DNA of 64,000 bases from positions 1 through 64,000 of the forward strand of contig JAUMUT010000006.1 of assembly GCA_030530525.1 (NCBI GenBank). Direction: 5' to 3'. The first letter of the stretch is position 1, and the number at the start of each line of letters is the position of its first letter. The translations under genes were made by a program, and so were the position numbers. The stretch is from Capnocytophaga sp. (GTDB lineage: Bacteria > Bacteroidota > Bacteroidia > Flavobacteriales > Flavobacteriaceae). This document shows positions 25,572-34,109 of this stretch, piece after piece. The notes beneath the pieces are model-generated. The model worked only from the letters and a program-made list of their open reading frames with translations, was not told where the DNA came from and did no database searches.

Positions 25572-27098
25572 TTATTTTTTTAACACTTTACTAAGAACAC
25601 CAAATACTCCACGGATGAATGTTGCACTTGTAAGTAGCTTAATTACAGGATTTTGCGCAGTACTTCTACGAGTAGTGCTGGTGGTTCGGGTAGAGGTTTC
25701 TGTTTTTCTGTTTTTTTCTTCTTTATTTTTTTCTTCCTCATTTTGAATGCGTTGTACTTTGGCTGTCAAAATTTCGTAAGCACTTTCGCGGTCTATAACT
25801 TCATTATATTTTGGTTTTAAAGAAGAATTGTTAATTAGTGTTCTTAGTTCGTTATCTGTAAGAATATCCATACGGCTCATAGGCGAACACATCATTGTTT
25901 CTACTAACGGCGTTGGGCGACCTTTGGTATCCAAAGCAGTGAAAAAAGCATCGCCAATGCCAAGAGTAGTAAGGTTTTCGGCTACGTCATAAAATTCTGT
26001 GACAGGATAGTTTTGAGCCGTTAGCTTAATGGCTTGTCGGTCTTTGGCCGTGAAAGCTCTTAGAGCGTGTTGTATTTTCATACCAAGTTGAGAGAGTACC
26101 GCATCGGGGATATCCGTAGGGTTTTGGGTACAGAAAATAAGTCCAACTCCCTTAGAACGAATGAGTTTCACGATATTTTCCAATTGGTTAAGCAATGCTT
26201 TGGACGCTTGATTGAAAATTAAATGAGCTTCGTCAATGAAAATTACCAATTTTGGTTTTTCCATATCTCCAATTTCTGGAAATGTATTATAAATTTCAGC
26301 AAGCAAGCAAAGCATAAAGGTGGAGAACATTTTTGGTCGGTCTTGAATATCATTTAGACGAATAATATTAACATAACCTTCTCCTTTGCTATTGGTACGA
26401 AGCAAGTCTTCCACTTCAAAACTTCTTTCCCCGAAAAATAAAGATGCCCCTTGGTTTTCCAATTCTACAATTTTCCTTAGAATAGCACTGGTAGAAGAAC
26501 TAGATATTCTTCCATATTCCGCTTCAAACTCACTTTTTCCTTCTTCGGTGGCGTATTGTAATATTTTTTTGAGGTCTTTCAGGTCTAAAAGAGGATAATT
26601 ATGGTCATCACAATATTTAAAAACCACAGCCAAAACGCCTTCTTGTACATCAGAAAGGTCTAAAATACGAGAGAGTAAAACCGAACCAAATTCAGAAACC
26701 GTAGCCCGAAGCCGTACGCCATCTTGTTCAGAAATGGTAAGCAATTCAACAGGGAAATTTTGAGGCGTGTATGTTAGCCCCATTTTTCCGTAACGTTCTG
26801 TTATAAAGGATTTTTCTTCTCCTTTTTCGGCTATTCCGCTAAGGTCTCCTTTTAAGTCCATCAAAAGGGTTGGTACGCCTTTTTTGGATAAATTTTCCGC
26901 TAAGGATTGTAAGGTTTTCGTTTTTCCTGTTCCTGTTGCTCCTGCTATTAATCCGTGTCGGTTCAGGGTTTTAAGTGGTAATTTTACAAAAGTATCTTTT
27001 TGTACTTCTCCGTTATAAATAGCTCCTCCAAGAGTGATAAAATCTCCATTGAACTGATAGCCAGAAAGTATGGTTTCTCTAAATTTTTCTACTGACAT
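25572..27098 (-). CDS. HerA-like / DUF853 ATPase
   Basis: This P-loop ATPase of the HerA-FtsK superfamily (YjgR/DUF853 group) has 508 residues from the ATG at 27096-27098. Walker A is GATGTGKT at residues 53-60 and Walker B is LVIFIDEAH in the middle. LIFCTQNPTDIPDAVLSQLG marks sensor 1 with the arginine-finger region after it, and the family's C-terminal block PLVETMMCSPMSRM is present. A charged, Thr/Arg-rich linker near residue 465 precedes a hydrophobic tail. DUF853 proteins are widespread but their role is unsettled. The longer frame to 27167 is rejected because a promoter overlaps its TTG. Confidence 0.85.
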   Translation of the reverse strand: MSVEKFRETILSGYQFNGDFITLGGAIYNGEVQKDTFVKLPLKTLNRHGLIAGATGTGKTKTLQSLAENLSKKGVPTLLMDLKGDLSGIAEKGEEKSFITERYGKMGLTYTPQNFPVELLTISEQDGVRLRATVSEFGSVLLSRILDLSDVQEGVLAVVFKYCDDHNYPLLDLKDLKKILQYATEEGKSEFEAEYGRISSSSTSAILRKIVELENQGASLFFGERSFEVEDLLRTNSKGEGYVNIIRLNDIQDRPKMFSTFMLCLLAEIYNTFPEIGDMEKPKLVIFIDEAHLIFNQASKALLNQLENIVKLIRSKGVGLIFCTQNPTDIPDAVLSQLGMKIQHALRAFTAKDRQAIKLTAQNYPVTEFYDVAENLTTLGIGDAFFTALDTKGRPTPLVETMMCSPMSRMDILTDNELRTLINNSSLKPKYNEVIDRESAYEILTAKVQRIQNEEEKNKEEKNRKTETSTRTTSTTRRSTAQNPVIKLLTSATFIRGVFGVLSKVLKK

Positions 27099-27156
27099 TT
27101 TTAAAATATTGTAAATGAATAAGTTATTTGTATTTTTCTTAGTTAAGAAAATTGCA

Positions 27157-27186
27157 CGAAGATACAAAATATTTTTTATACTCCAA
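27157..27186 (-). promoter_or_regulatory. Promoter of the HerA-like gene
   Basis: On the minus strand, TTG (plus 27184-27186), a 19-base spacer and TATCTTCG (plus 27157-27164) fit the consensus with one mismatch in the -7 box. Confidence 0.5.
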
Positions 27187-27332
27187 TATTTTTAGAGAAA
27201 TATAACTAATATTTTCTTATCTTTAACAATATTGTTTATTGCTTTTACAATCCTTTTTTTTCGTAAATAAAATAAAAAAATCCTTAAAAAAATATTATTT
27301 TTTACTTTGTTAATAAAAAAATAGAAAGAAAG

Positions 27333-27357
27333 TGGGAAAAAGTGGTGTAAAGTGGGA
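27333..27357 (+). promoter_or_regulatory. MraZ operator upstream of mraZ
   Basis: Three 5-base elements, TGGGA (27333-27337), TGGTG (27343-27347) and TGGGA (27353-27357), are repeated with an exact 10-bp period, each preceded by AAAG or GAAAG. This matches the phased TGGGN boxes that MraZ binds in its own promoter in other bacteria. They cover the -33 region, ten bases before the -7 box, so binding should repress the cluster. Confidence 0.85.
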
Positions 27358-27366
27358 AAAAGTTTA

Positions 27367-27374
27367 TATCTTTG
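27367..27374 (+). promoter_or_regulatory. -7 box of the dcw cluster promoter
   Basis: TATCTTTG lies directly after the MraZ boxes and overlaps an in-frame TTG at 27372. That places the true mraZ start at the ATG 27393. Confidence 0.75.
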
Positions 27375-27392
27375 ACGCGAATTTCTAAACAG

Positions 27393-27848
27393 ATGATAAA
27401 CTTTTTTGAAACATATGAATGTAAGGCAGATTCCAAAGGTAGAATAATGATACCTTCTGGACTTAAATCGCTTATGGACAATGTGTTACAAAATGGTTTG
27501 GTACTAAAACGTTCTATTTATAAACCTTGTATTGAGTTGTATCCGCGTGAAGAATGGCAACAAATTCGGGAGAAATTGAGCAAGCTAAATCAGTTTAATC
27601 CGGAGCATTTGGCGTTTATTCGGCTTTATACGGCAGGCGTTAAAGAGGTAGAAATAGATGCTTCTGGGCGTTTTCTTATCCCTAAATTGTTATTTGACTT
27701 TGCTAAAATAGAAAAAGAAATCGTTTTAGTGCCAAGTATCAATTTTATTGAAATTTGGGATAAAAATTTATATGAAAAAGAAATTAATTCTATAAATGAA
27801 GAAGATTTTATGCGTTTAACCGAAAAAATTATGGGAGGGAATGAGTAA
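27393..27848 (+). CDS. mraZ: Transcriptional regulator MraZ
   Basis: MraZ has 151 residues from the ATG at 27393 (MINFFETYECKADSKGR). It is a double AbrB/SpoVT-like protein that forms rings and binds phased TGGGN boxes to control the division and wall cluster. The two family motifs D-x-K-G-R and D-x-x-G-R are present: ADSKGRIMIPSGL near residue 10 and EIDASGRFLIPKLL near residue 86. Three matching operator boxes lie 36-60 bases upstream, so the gene very likely represses itself and the genes after it. Its stop overlaps the rsmH start by 8 bases. Confidence 0.95.
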   Translation: MINFFETYECKADSKGRIMIPSGLKSLMDNVLQNGLVLKRSIYKPCIELYPREEWQQIREKLSKLNQFNPEHLAFIRLYTAGVKEVEIDASGRFLIPKLLFDFAKIEKEIVLVPSINFIEIWDKNLYEKEINSINEEDFMRLTEKIMGGNE

Positions 27849-28740
27849 TTATCATACATCGGTATTATTATCAGAAAGTGTAGAAGGCTTAAATATTCAG
27901 CCTGACGGAGTGTATGTAGATGTAACCTTTGGCGGTGGCGGGCATTCGCGAGAAATACTTCGTCAATTGGGCGAAAATGGCAAACTTTATGCCTTTGACC
28001 AAGATAAAGATGCTTTGGAAAATGAATTGAAAGACCCTCGTTTTACGCTTATTCATCAGAATTTCAGGTATTTAAAACGTTTTTTACGATTTTATGGAGT
28101 TAGTAAAGTAGATGGTATTTTAGGAGATTTTGGCGTTTCTTCGCATCAGTTTGATGAACCTTCGCGCGGGTTTTCTACTCGTTTTGATGCTGATTTGGAT
28201 ATGCGAATGAACCAAGACGACGCCAAAAGTGCTTATACTATATTAAATACGTATGAAGAACAAGCCTTGTCTGCTATTTTTTATGAATATAGTGAGCTGA
28301 AAAACGCTCGGCAAATAGCCAAAGCAATTGTAGAATACAGGCAAAACAAAGAAATAAAAACCAGTGGTGAGTTGCAACAAATTTTAAAAAAATGGCTACC
28401 AAAATTTAAGGAAAATAAAATTTTAGCTCAAATTTTTCAAGGCATTCGGATAGAAGTAAATGATGAGATAAATGTTCTGAAAGAATTTTTGCTTCAAACC
28501 CCCGAAGTTCTTAAAAAAGGAGGAAGACTCAGCCTCATTAGTTATCATTCGTTGGAAGATAGATTGGTAAAACGTTTTATCAGAGACGGAAAATTTTCTG
28601 GCGAAGCCGAAAAAGATATGTTTGGGCATAGCCAAGTTCCGCTAAAAAAAGTAGGAAATTTAATAGTGCCTTCTGAGCAAGAAATAGCAATAAATAACCG
28701 TGCAAGAAGTGCAAAATTGCGAATAGCAGAAAGAATTTAA
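27841..28740 (+). CDS. rsmH: 16S rRNA (cytosine-N4)-methyltransferase RsmH
   Basis: This SAM-dependent enzyme methylates C1402 of 16S rRNA at N4 (formerly MraW). It has 299 residues. The SAM site VDVTFGGGGHSREIL is at about residues 27-41, followed by LYAFDQD and the block GILGDFGVSSHQFDEPSRGFS, and near the end the typical ISYHSLEDRLVKRF. The start overlaps mraZ, and GGAGGGA just before the ATG makes a rare good Shine-Dalgarno site for this genome. RsmI, which methylates the same base on the ribose, is at 54.3 kb. Confidence 0.95.
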   Translation: MSNYHTSVLLSESVEGLNIQPDGVYVDVTFGGGGHSREILRQLGENGKLYAFDQDKDALENELKDPRFTLIHQNFRYLKRFLRFYGVSKVDGILGDFGVSSHQFDEPSRGFSTRFDADLDMRMNQDDAKSAYTILNTYEEQALSAIFYEYSELKNARQIAKAIVEYRQNKEIKTSGELQQILKKWLPKFKENKILAQIFQGIRIEVNDEINVLKEFLLQTPEVLKKGGRLSLISYHSLEDRLVKRFIRDGKFSGEAEKDMFGHSQVPLKKVGNLIVPSEQEIAINNRARSAKLRIAERI

Positions 28741-28741
28741 A

Positions 28742-29068
28742 ATGAAACAAGTAAAAGAACGAATAGTAAAATTATTAAAAGTAGATTTTTTGGTAGGCGA
28801 AAATGCCCTGAAAAATTGGATAATGATTCTCTTTGGGCTTTTCCTTTGTATAATAATGATTTATAGTGCGCATCTTTTTGAACAAAAAGTACATACCATT
28901 TCTAAACTAACCGATGAAGTGCAAGACCTTAGTAGCGAATTTGTAGATGTACGTTCGCAGTTACAACGAGTAAAATTAGAATCAAGCGTATTAAAATCTT
29001 TAAAAGATAGTGGGTTAAAACAATCAGAAACGCCACCTAATAAAATAAAAGTAATCGTAAAGCAATGA
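28742..29068 (+). CDS. ftsL: FtsL-like division protein
   Basis: This 108-residue bitopic membrane protein sits in the FtsL position. It has a short cytoplasmic N-terminus, one membrane helix (WIMILFGLFLCIIMIYSA, about residues 26-43), then a periplasmic coiled coil with leucine/valine heptads (KLTDEVQDLSSEFVDVRSQL). This is the FtsL_2 type of Bacteroidota. FtsL links the divisome to the FtsWI synthase. The gene starts 1 base after rsmH, and its TGA overlaps the ftsI ATG (ATGA). Confidence 0.85.
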   Translation: MKQVKERIVKLLKVDFLVGENALKNWIMILFGLFLCIIMIYSAHLFEQKVHTISKLTDEVQDLSSEFVDVRSQLQRVKLESSVLKSLKDSGLKQSETPPNKIKVIVKQ

Positions 29069-31065
29069 AAGAAGAAGTTCAGAAAGACAAAACCATTACC
29101 ATTCGGACAATTATTATAGCCGTAGGTATGCTTCTTTTTGCGCTGGCGATTTTTGTAAAACTTCTTGATTTGTATTTCAATGGGGAAAAATACGAAAAAT
29201 TAATAGAAGAAAACACGATAAAAGAATTTGTCGTTCAGCCTAATAGAGGTAATTTATATTCAGATGATGGGAGCTTATTGGCAACCTCCATCACACGGTA
29301 TGATATTCGGTTTGATGCCAAAGTGCCAAAAGAAAAAGATTTTCAAAAAAATGTAAAACCATTATCCGATTCTCTGGCAAAAATGCTCAAAAAAGACCCC
29401 GCATATTATTCCAAATTACTCAAAGATGCGTACAAACAAAAAAGTAGATATTTGCTCTTGGCGCGCAATTTAGGCTATGACGAATGTATGCGAGTGAAAA
29501 AATTTCCTCTCTTGGAAAAAGGAGCTTATAAAGGCGGTTTGATAGTAGAAGCCAAAACCTCGCGCGAATATCCGTTAGGGGCTATTGCTCACCGAATTGT
29601 AGGTTATGACCGAATGGACGAAAATGGCAAACATTTGCAAGTTGGTCTGGAAGGGGCGTTCAGTAAATATCTTTCAGGGATAGAAGGCAAGCAACTCAAA
29701 CAAAAAATAGCCAAAGGCGAATGGAAACCTGTAAATAATAGTAACGAAATAGAACCACAAGATGGGTATGATGTTGTTTCTACTATTAATATTAATATTC
29801 AGGATATTACGCACCACGCTTTGCTCACGCAGTTAGAGAAATTCCAAGCCGACCACGGGTGTGCCATAGTGATGGAAGTAAGCACAGGCGAAATTAAAGC
29901 TATTTCCAATCTTGGAAAAACTTCTAACGGGAAATATGCCGAGAGATTTAATTATGCCATTGGCGAAACGTATGAGCCTGGTTCCGTTTTCAAAACAATG
30001 TCGCTCGTTACCATAATGGAAGAAGCAGCCATTGATACGACCTATGTGGTTAATACGCAAAACGGAGTAATATCTTATTACGGACACGAGGTAAGAGACT
30101 CTAACAGAAAAGGTTACGGAGAAATTAATCTTTCCAAAGCTATGCAAGTATCTTCCAATACGGCAATAGTAAAGGCAGTACACGATTTATTTCATAAAGA
30201 ACCTAAAAAATTTGTCAATCGTCTTAATAAAATGAATTTAAATTCCAAATTAGGAATTTCTATCAGTGGCGAAGGAACTCCAAAAATTCCTCAGCCCAAC
30301 CAAAGAGATTGGAGCGGTATTTCCTTGGAATGGATGGCATACGGCTATGGTGTAGAAATGACTCCTTTGCAAGTTTTAACATTTTATAATGCTATTGCAA
30401 ATGATGGAATAATGCTAAAACCACGAATGATAAAAGAAGTAAAACAATGGAATAAAACCGTTGAAAAATTTGATTTGGAAGTAATTAACAGCAATATTTG
30501 CTCGCCAACAACAGCAAATAAAATAAAAAAAGTTCTTGAAAATACAGTAAAATACGGAACAGGGAAAGCCCTTTATTCGCCCAATTTCTCAATGGCAGGG
30601 AAAACAGGAACCGCTCAAAAAGACTATAATGATAAAAACAAATTAGGCTATATTTCCTCTTTTGCAGGTTTTTTTCCAGCGGATAACCCTAAATATTCGT
30701 GTATTGTCGTGATTCATAACCCTGATAAAAAGATTGGTTATTATGGTGCAGATGTTTCAGGACCCGTTTTTAAGAGTATCGCTCAGAAAATTTATACCAA
30801 TTCTTTGCTTATAGATACCATTGAAGATGTAGAAGAGCCAAGCCAAAGCGTACAGAAGAGTAATAAACGTTATGCAGAGATTACTCAAAAATATAAAACC
30901 ATCGTTCCTAATGTGATAGGAATGAGCGCAATGGACGCTATTGCTATTTTGGAAAATTTAGGCTTAAATGTTATCGTTTCAGGAACAGGAAAGGTAAAAG
31001 AACAATCTATTTCTGGTGGAGAGCGCATCGGGCGAAATAGAACTATTAGAATTGTTTTATCTTAA
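29065..31065 (+). CDS. ftsI: Division transpeptidase FtsI (PBP3 type) with PASTA domain
   Basis: This class B penicillin-binding protein of 666 residues crosslinks septal peptidoglycan. It has an N-terminal membrane helix (residues about 10-30) and a dimerisation domain. The transpeptidase domain carries its three active-site motifs: S-x-x-K in EPGSVFKTMS, S-x-N in SSNTAIV and K-T-G in AGKTGTAQ. The last 60 residues are a PASTA domain (IVPNVIGMSAMDAIAILENLG as outline), as in many Bacteroidota and Gram-positive relatives but not in E. coli PBP3. The gene overlaps ftsL by 4 bases. Confidence 0.95.
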   Translation: MKEEVQKDKTITIRTIIIAVGMLLFALAIFVKLLDLYFNGEKYEKLIEENTIKEFVVQPNRGNLYSDDGSLLATSITRYDIRFDAKVPKEKDFQKNVKPLSDSLAKMLKKDPAYYSKLLKDAYKQKSRYLLLARNLGYDECMRVKKFPLLEKGAYKGGLIVEAKTSREYPLGAIAHRIVGYDRMDENGKHLQVGLEGAFSKYLSGIEGKQLKQKIAKGEWKPVNNSNEIEPQDGYDVVSTININIQDITHHALLTQLEKFQADHGCAIVMEVSTGEIKAISNLGKTSNGKYAERFNYAIGETYEPGSVFKTMSLVTIMEEAAIDTTYVVNTQNGVISYYGHEVRDSNRKGYGEINLSKAMQVSSNTAIVKAVHDLFHKEPKKFVNRLNKMNLNSKLGISISGEGTPKIPQPNQRDWSGISLEWMAYGYGVEMTPLQVLTFYNAIANDGIMLKPRMIKEVKQWNKTVEKFDLEVINSNICSPTTANKIKKVLENTVKYGTGKALYSPNFSMAGKTGTAQKDYNDKNKLGYISSFAGFFPADNPKYSCIVVIHNPDKKIGYYGADVSGPVFKSIAQKIYTNSLLIDTIEDVEEPSQSVQKSNKRYAEITQKYKTIVPNVIGMSAMDAIAILENLGLNVIVSGTGKVKEQSISGGERIGRNRTIRIVLS

Positions 31066-31084
31066 AACAATAAAAAATAAACCA

Positions 31085-32536
31085 ATGATACTAAAAGAAA
31101 TATTAAAAAACATATCGGTACTGCAATTTATAGGAAATAATGCCTTAGAAATAACAGATGTTACCCAAGATTCGCGAAAAATAGAACAAGGAACTCTATT
31201 TATCGCGATAAAAGGAGCAAATTCAGACGGGCATTCTTTCATAAATAAAGCAATACAAGCAGGAGCTAAGGCTATTCTTTGTCAAGAGTTGCCAAAAGAG
31301 CTTCCTGAGGATATTTCTTTTATAAAAGTAGAAGATACTACCTTAGCAATGCCAATAATTGCTGCCAATTTCTACCAAAATCCTTCAAAAGAACTAAAAT
31401 TAGTAGGAGTAACAGGCACCAATGGCAAAACTACTATCTCTACTTTGCTTTTTCACCTCTTTAAACAAGCAGGTTATAAAGTTGGACTTATTTCTACCAT
31501 TGCTATTTACATAAATGATAAGCAATATGAAACAAAAAATACCACTCCCGATGCATTAACGCTTCATTATATACTAAGAAAGATGCGAAATGAAGGGGTA
31601 GAATATTGCTTTATGGAAGTAAGTTCGCACGGAATTGCTTTGCATCGTATTGATGGGCTTCATTTTGTAGGCGGAATATTTACCAATCTTACTCACGATC
31701 ATTTAGATTTTCATAAAACTTTCGCAGAGTATAGAGACACGAAGAAAAAATTCTTTGACCTTCTTCCAAAAGATGCTTTTGCCATCACCAATCACGATGA
31801 CAAGAACGGAGATTTTATGTTGCAGAACACCAAAGCACATAAATACACCTACGCCCTAAAATCTTTTGCCGATTATAGAGCGCAAATTATAGAAAACACC
31901 CTTTCGGGCTTAGTATTGCGTATTAACCAGAAGGAAATTTGGACAAACCTTATCGGCGAATTTAACGCATACAATCTTTTAGCAATTTATGCCACTGCCA
32001 TCTCTCTTGGAATGGATAAAGAAGAAGTAGAAAAAGGAATAACGCTACTGCATTCGGTTAATGGAAGATTTCAATACTTTATTTCTCCTAATAAAATAAC
32101 CGTAATTGTAGATTATGCCCACACTCCCGATGCTTTGAAGAACGTTTTGGAAACCATACAAAGCATTCGCACAGGCAACGAAACTCTTTTTACTATCGTA
32201 GGTTGTGGCGGTAATAGAGATAAGAGCAAAAGACCGCTTATGGCAAGCATCGCAACATCATTAAGTAATAAAGTAGTCTTCACCTCAGATAATCCAAGAG
32301 ACGAAGACCCCGAAATTATATTAAAAGAGATGGAAACAGGCGTACCATCGCAGTTTCATAATAAATATCTTGTCATTTCAGATAGAGAGCAAGCAATAAA
32401 AACCATTTGTAGCTTCGCAAAAAGTGGTGATATTATCCTTATAGCAGGAAAAGGACACGAAACCTATCAAGAAATTAAAGGAAAACGTATCCATTTTGAT
32501 GATATGGAGCAAGCAAAGCAATATTTTGCATCATAA
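31085..32536 (+). CDS. murE: UDP-MurNAc-tripeptide synthetase, meso-diaminopimelate type
   Basis: This Mur ligase adds the third stem residue to UDP-MurNAc-L-Ala-D-Glu. It has 483 residues from the ATG at 31085; an earlier frame running back into ftsI is rejected. The P-loop GTNGKTT is near residue 112, the Mur-family block HGIALHRIDG follows, and DNPRDEDP appears near 400. The DNPR motif marks enzymes that use meso-diaminopimelate rather than lysine, so the wall is of the meso-DAP type. The catalytic carbamylated lysine lies in the middle domain. Confidence 0.95.
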   Translation: MILKEILKNISVLQFIGNNALEITDVTQDSRKIEQGTLFIAIKGANSDGHSFINKAIQAGAKAILCQELPKELPEDISFIKVEDTTLAMPIIAANFYQNPSKELKLVGVTGTNGKTTISTLLFHLFKQAGYKVGLISTIAIYINDKQYETKNTTPDALTLHYILRKMRNEGVEYCFMEVSSHGIALHRIDGLHFVGGIFTNLTHDHLDFHKTFAEYRDTKKKFFDLLPKDAFAITNHDDKNGDFMLQNTKAHKYTYALKSFADYRAQIIENTLSGLVLRINQKEIWTNLIGEFNAYNLLAIYATAISLGMDKEEVEKGITLLHSVNGRFQYFISPNKITVIVDYAHTPDALKNVLETIQSIRTGNETLFTIVGCGGNRDKSKRPLMASIATSLSNKVVFTSDNPRDEDPEIILKEMETGVPSQFHNKYLVISDREQAIKTICSFAKSGDIILIAGKGHETYQEIKGKRIHFDDMEQAKQYFAS

Positions 32537-32556
32537 ATTATCTTTTTTAATAAAAA

Positions 32557-32585
32557 AACGAATAAAAAATAAAATTAATATAGTA
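32557..32585 (+). repeat. Intergenic repeat copy 1, upstream of mraY
   Basis: AACGAATAAAAAATAAA followed by TTAATATAGTA lies just before the mraY start. A near copy lies before murD at 34070-34098. The sense is shared, and both sit right upstream of a Mur-pathway start codon. Confidence 0.5.
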
Positions 32586-32590
32586 AAAAA

Positions 32591-33814
32591 ATGCTATACC
32601 ATCTATTTGATTATTTACATAGAGAATATAACCTAACAGGAGCGGGAATGTTTCAATATTTATCGTTCAGAGCGGGACTTTCTATCATCATTTCCCTTCT
32701 GATAGCCACTCTTATAGGTAAAAAAATCATTAAAAAACTATATAAACTCCAAATTGGGGAAACGGTAAGAGACTTAGGGCTGGAAGGACAGAAAGAAAAA
32801 GCAGGAACACCTACAATGGGAGGGATTATCATTATCCTTTCCCTACTAATACCCGTTATTTTATTAGCAAAATTGAGCAATATTTATATCCTATTGCTCA
32901 TTGTATCTACCATATGGCTCGGTGTGATAGGTTTTGCAGACGATTATATTAAAGTATTTAAGAAAAATAAAGATGGACTAAAAGGAAAATTCAAAATATT
33001 GGGGCAAGTTGGCTTAGGACTCATCGTTGGGCTTACTTTATACTTCCATCCAAGTGTAACAGTAAAGAATGAATATGCACAAGCGTCCAAAAATAAGACC
33101 ATAACACGCAATATTCCCCTAATGGAAGAGGTAAAATCTACCAAAACGACCATTCCTTTTATGAAAAACAACGAATTTGATTATGCAGACCTCATAAAAT
33201 GGACAGGAAACGACTATAAAAGTTGGGTATGGCTCATTTTTGTTCCAATAGTAATCTTTATTGTTACCGCAGTATCCAACGGAGCTAACTTAACAGACGG
33301 AATTGATGGCTTAGCAGCAGGAAGTTCGGCAATAATAGTGCTAACTTTGGGCTTATTTGCGTGGGTTTCGGGGAATATTATCTTTTCAGAGTACTTAAAT
33401 ATAATGTATATCCCCAATGTAGGAGAAGTTACTATCTTCGTAGCGGCATTTGCAGGGGCTTTAATAGGATTTTTGTGGTATAATACGTATCCTGCACAGG
33501 TTTTTATGGGAGATACAGGCAGTTTAACGATAGGAGGTATCATAGCAGTGCTTGCCATTATGGTAAGAAAAGAATTATTAATCCCGATACTTTGTGGTAT
33601 ATTCTTAATAGAAAATTTATCCGTAGTAATGCAAGTAGCTTATTTCAAATATACGAAGAAAAAATACGGAGAAGGACGAAGAATATTCTTAATGTCGCCT
33701 TTGCATCACCATTTTCAGAAAAAAGGATACCACGAAAGCAAAATTGTAATGCGTTTTCTAATAGTTGGGATATTTTTAGCAGTAATTTCATTCATTACAC
33801 TAAAAATTAGATAG
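32591..33814 (+). CDS. mraY: Phospho-MurNAc-pentapeptide transferase MraY
   Basis: This inner-membrane enzyme loads phospho-MurNAc-pentapeptide onto undecaprenyl phosphate to make lipid I. It has 407 residues and about ten membrane segments. Conserved blocks are GFADDYIKV (the Asp pair), [20 protein letters not shown] and [12 protein letters not shown] soluble insert of roughly 60 residues (about residues 155-215) makes it longer than the 360-residue E. coli protein, as in other Bacteroidota. It starts 54 bases after murE. Confidence 0.95.
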   Translation: MLYHLFDYLHREYNLTGAGMFQYLSFRAGLSIIISLLIATLIGKKIIKKLYKLQIGETVRDLGLEGQKEKAGTPTMGGIIIILSLLIPVILLAKLSNIYILLLIVSTIWLGVIGFADDYIKVFKKNKDGLKGKFKILGQVGLGLIVGLTLYFHPSVTVKNEYAQASKNKTITRNIPLMEEVKSTKTTIPFMKNNEFDYADLIKWTGNDYKSWVWLIFVPIVIFIVTAVSNGANLTDGIDGLAAGSSAIIVLTLGLFAWVSGNIIFSEYLNIMYIPNVGEVTIFVAAFAGALIGFLWYNTYPAQVFMGDTGSLTIGGIIAVLAIMVRKELLIPILCGIFLIENLSVVMQVAYFKYTKKKYGEGRRIFLMSPLHHHFQKKGYHESKIVMRFLIVGIFLAVISFITLKIR

Positions 33815-34109
33815 TAAAAACGAATTTTTTGTTACCATAAAAGAATAAATATATACATAAATAGAGTGGTTTTGTAGTAAAAACAACAATGTATATAGAT
33901 AAAATGAAGGTGAATATGCTTAAAACTACTTTGTAGGTAATAAAAACGCTTGTGTATATTTATAAATGAGATAAGTATAAAGATAAAAAGCATAAGAAAA
34001 TTAATAAAATTACTATGTATATAAAAAACAAGGTGGAAAATAACATAAAAAGAATATGTATATAGTAATAACGAATAAAAAATAAAGCTAATAGAGTATT
34101 TTAAAAGAT
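33815..34109. other. Long AT-rich spacer between mraY and murD with a 63-bp periodic element
   Basis: The 295-base gap is the longest in the cluster. TGTATAT occurs at 33890, 33953, 34016 and 34057, so the first three are exactly 63 bases apart; the DNA between them is only loosely similar. It ends in the second copy of the intergenic repeat at 34070-34098. I see no credible gene; the minus-strand frame there is hydrophobic noise from A/T bias. Confidence 0.6.
34070..34098 (+). repeat. Intergenic repeat copy 2, upstream of murD
   Basis: AACGAATAAAAAATAAA is identical to the copy before mraY and is followed by GCTAATAGAGTA in place of ATTAATATAGTA. It ends 11 bases before the murD ATG. Confidence 0.5.
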
